From assembly GCA_027622795.1 (NCBI GenBank), contig JAQBZA010000148.1:1-7490 (forward strand): DNA of 7,490 nt, written 5' to 3'. The notes beneath the pieces were generated by a model. The model was not told the origin of the DNA, ran no database searches, and was given only the letters and a program-made list of their open reading frames with translations. The first letter of the stretch is position 1. Each line of letters begins with the position of its first letter. Below are positions 7,166-7,490 of this stretch, in pieces. The stretch is from Planctomycetota bacterium (GTDB lineage: Bacteria; Planctomycetota; Planctomycetia; Pirellulales; UBA1268). Made by a program: the position numbers and the translations under genes.

Positions 7166-7490
7166 ATGAAATACATCCTCACTCCCCTCATTGCCCTGCT
7201 GCTCGTGCCGCTGGACTCGCTGCATGCCGCTGAGCCTGCACGTCCCAACGTCCTCTTCGTAGTCTTCGATGACCTCAACAACCGACTCGGCTGTTACGGA
7301 GATCCGATTGCGAAGTCGCCAAATCTCGACCGGCTCGCCGCGCGCGGAACCGTGTTCACGCGGGCTTACTGCCAGCAGCCGATCTGCGGCCCATCGCGGG
7401 CTTCGTTCATGAGCGGACGCAGGCCGGATTCGCTCGGTATCTGGAGCATGACGAAGTATCTCTACGATCTGCACCCGGATGCGGTCACCA
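7166..7490 (+). CDS. Secreted sulfatase, iduronate-2-sulfatase-like (PF00884), N-terminal part
   Basis: The frame is open from ATG 7166 to the window end, giving 108 codons of a protein normally near 450-550 aa. Residues 1-22 form a Sec signal peptide (MKYILTPLIALLLV, cleavage near HAA-E). Next comes the sulfatase N-terminal strand RPNVLFVVFDDLN with the metal-binding pair D35-D36, then SPNLDRLAARGTVFTRAYCQ, and the active-site motif CGPSR at 74-78, whose Cys74 would be converted to formylglycine by a maturation enzyme. GRRPDS after the motif and the DDLN-LGCYG pattern resemble iduronate-2-sulfatase-type enzymes, so hydrolysis of sulfate esters on glycans in the periplasm is likely; the substrate cannot be fixed from this part. 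It follows copy B by 46 bases. In-frame ATGs at 7124 and at 7112 (overlapping the copy B stop) would add 14 or 18 residues before the signal peptide. Confidence 0.9.
   Translation, partial: MKYILTPLIALLLVPLDSLHAAEPARPNVLFVVFDDLNNRLGCYGDPIAKSPNLDRLAARGTVFTRAYCQQPICGPSRASFMSGRRPDSLGIWSMTKYLYDLHPDAVT

Overview
The window reads as a planctomycete-type chromosome segment (possibly a close relative such as a verrucomicrobium). The reason is its protein families: a planctomycete-type cytochrome c domain joined to DUF1587/DUF1595/DUF1592/DUF1588/DUF1585, DUF1552 proteins with twin-arginine signals, and a sulfatase. These sets are typical of that group. Base composition is moderately high in GC, roughly 57-65% in two lines counted by hand. 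All five genes lie on the + strand with short gaps (64, 35, 90 and 46 bases), so they look like one transcription unit that enters from the left and leaves on the right. No gap exceeds 300 bases, and I see no convincing promoter, intrinsic terminator, tRNA, rRNA, CRISPR array or insertion sequence.

Layout: bases 1-144 are the last 47 codons of a protein whose end matches the DUF1585 tail of the large gene further along. Bases 209-1510 encode a 433-aa Tat-exported DUF1552 protein (copy A). Bases 1546-5697 encode a 1383-aa Sec-exported protein with an N-terminal c-type haem motif, a very long middle region, the DUF1595-1592-1588-1585 block and a second CxxCH motif. Bases 5701-5759 form a strong imperfect palindrome between genes. 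Bases 5788-7119 encode a 443-aa Tat-exported DUF1552 protein (copy B), a clear paralogue of copy A. Bases 7166-7490 are the first 108 codons of a secreted sulfatase with an intact CGPSR active-site motif and iduronate-2-sulfatase-like features.

The repeating order is cytochrome/DUF1592-type protein then DUF1552 protein, twice, then a sulfatase. This suggests a duplicated two-gene export module feeding one periplasmic task. By inference only, each DUF1592-type haem protein works with the DUF1552 protein encoded next to it, and the sulfatase links the cluster to sulfated glycan breakdown. The molecular function of DUF1552 and DUF1592-type proteins is not established. The most interesting items are the duplicated module, the roughly 785-residue middle part of the large haem protein, the degenerate signature motif in the two DUF1552 paralogues, and the intergenic hairpin whose imperfect pairs suggest an RNA-level structure.
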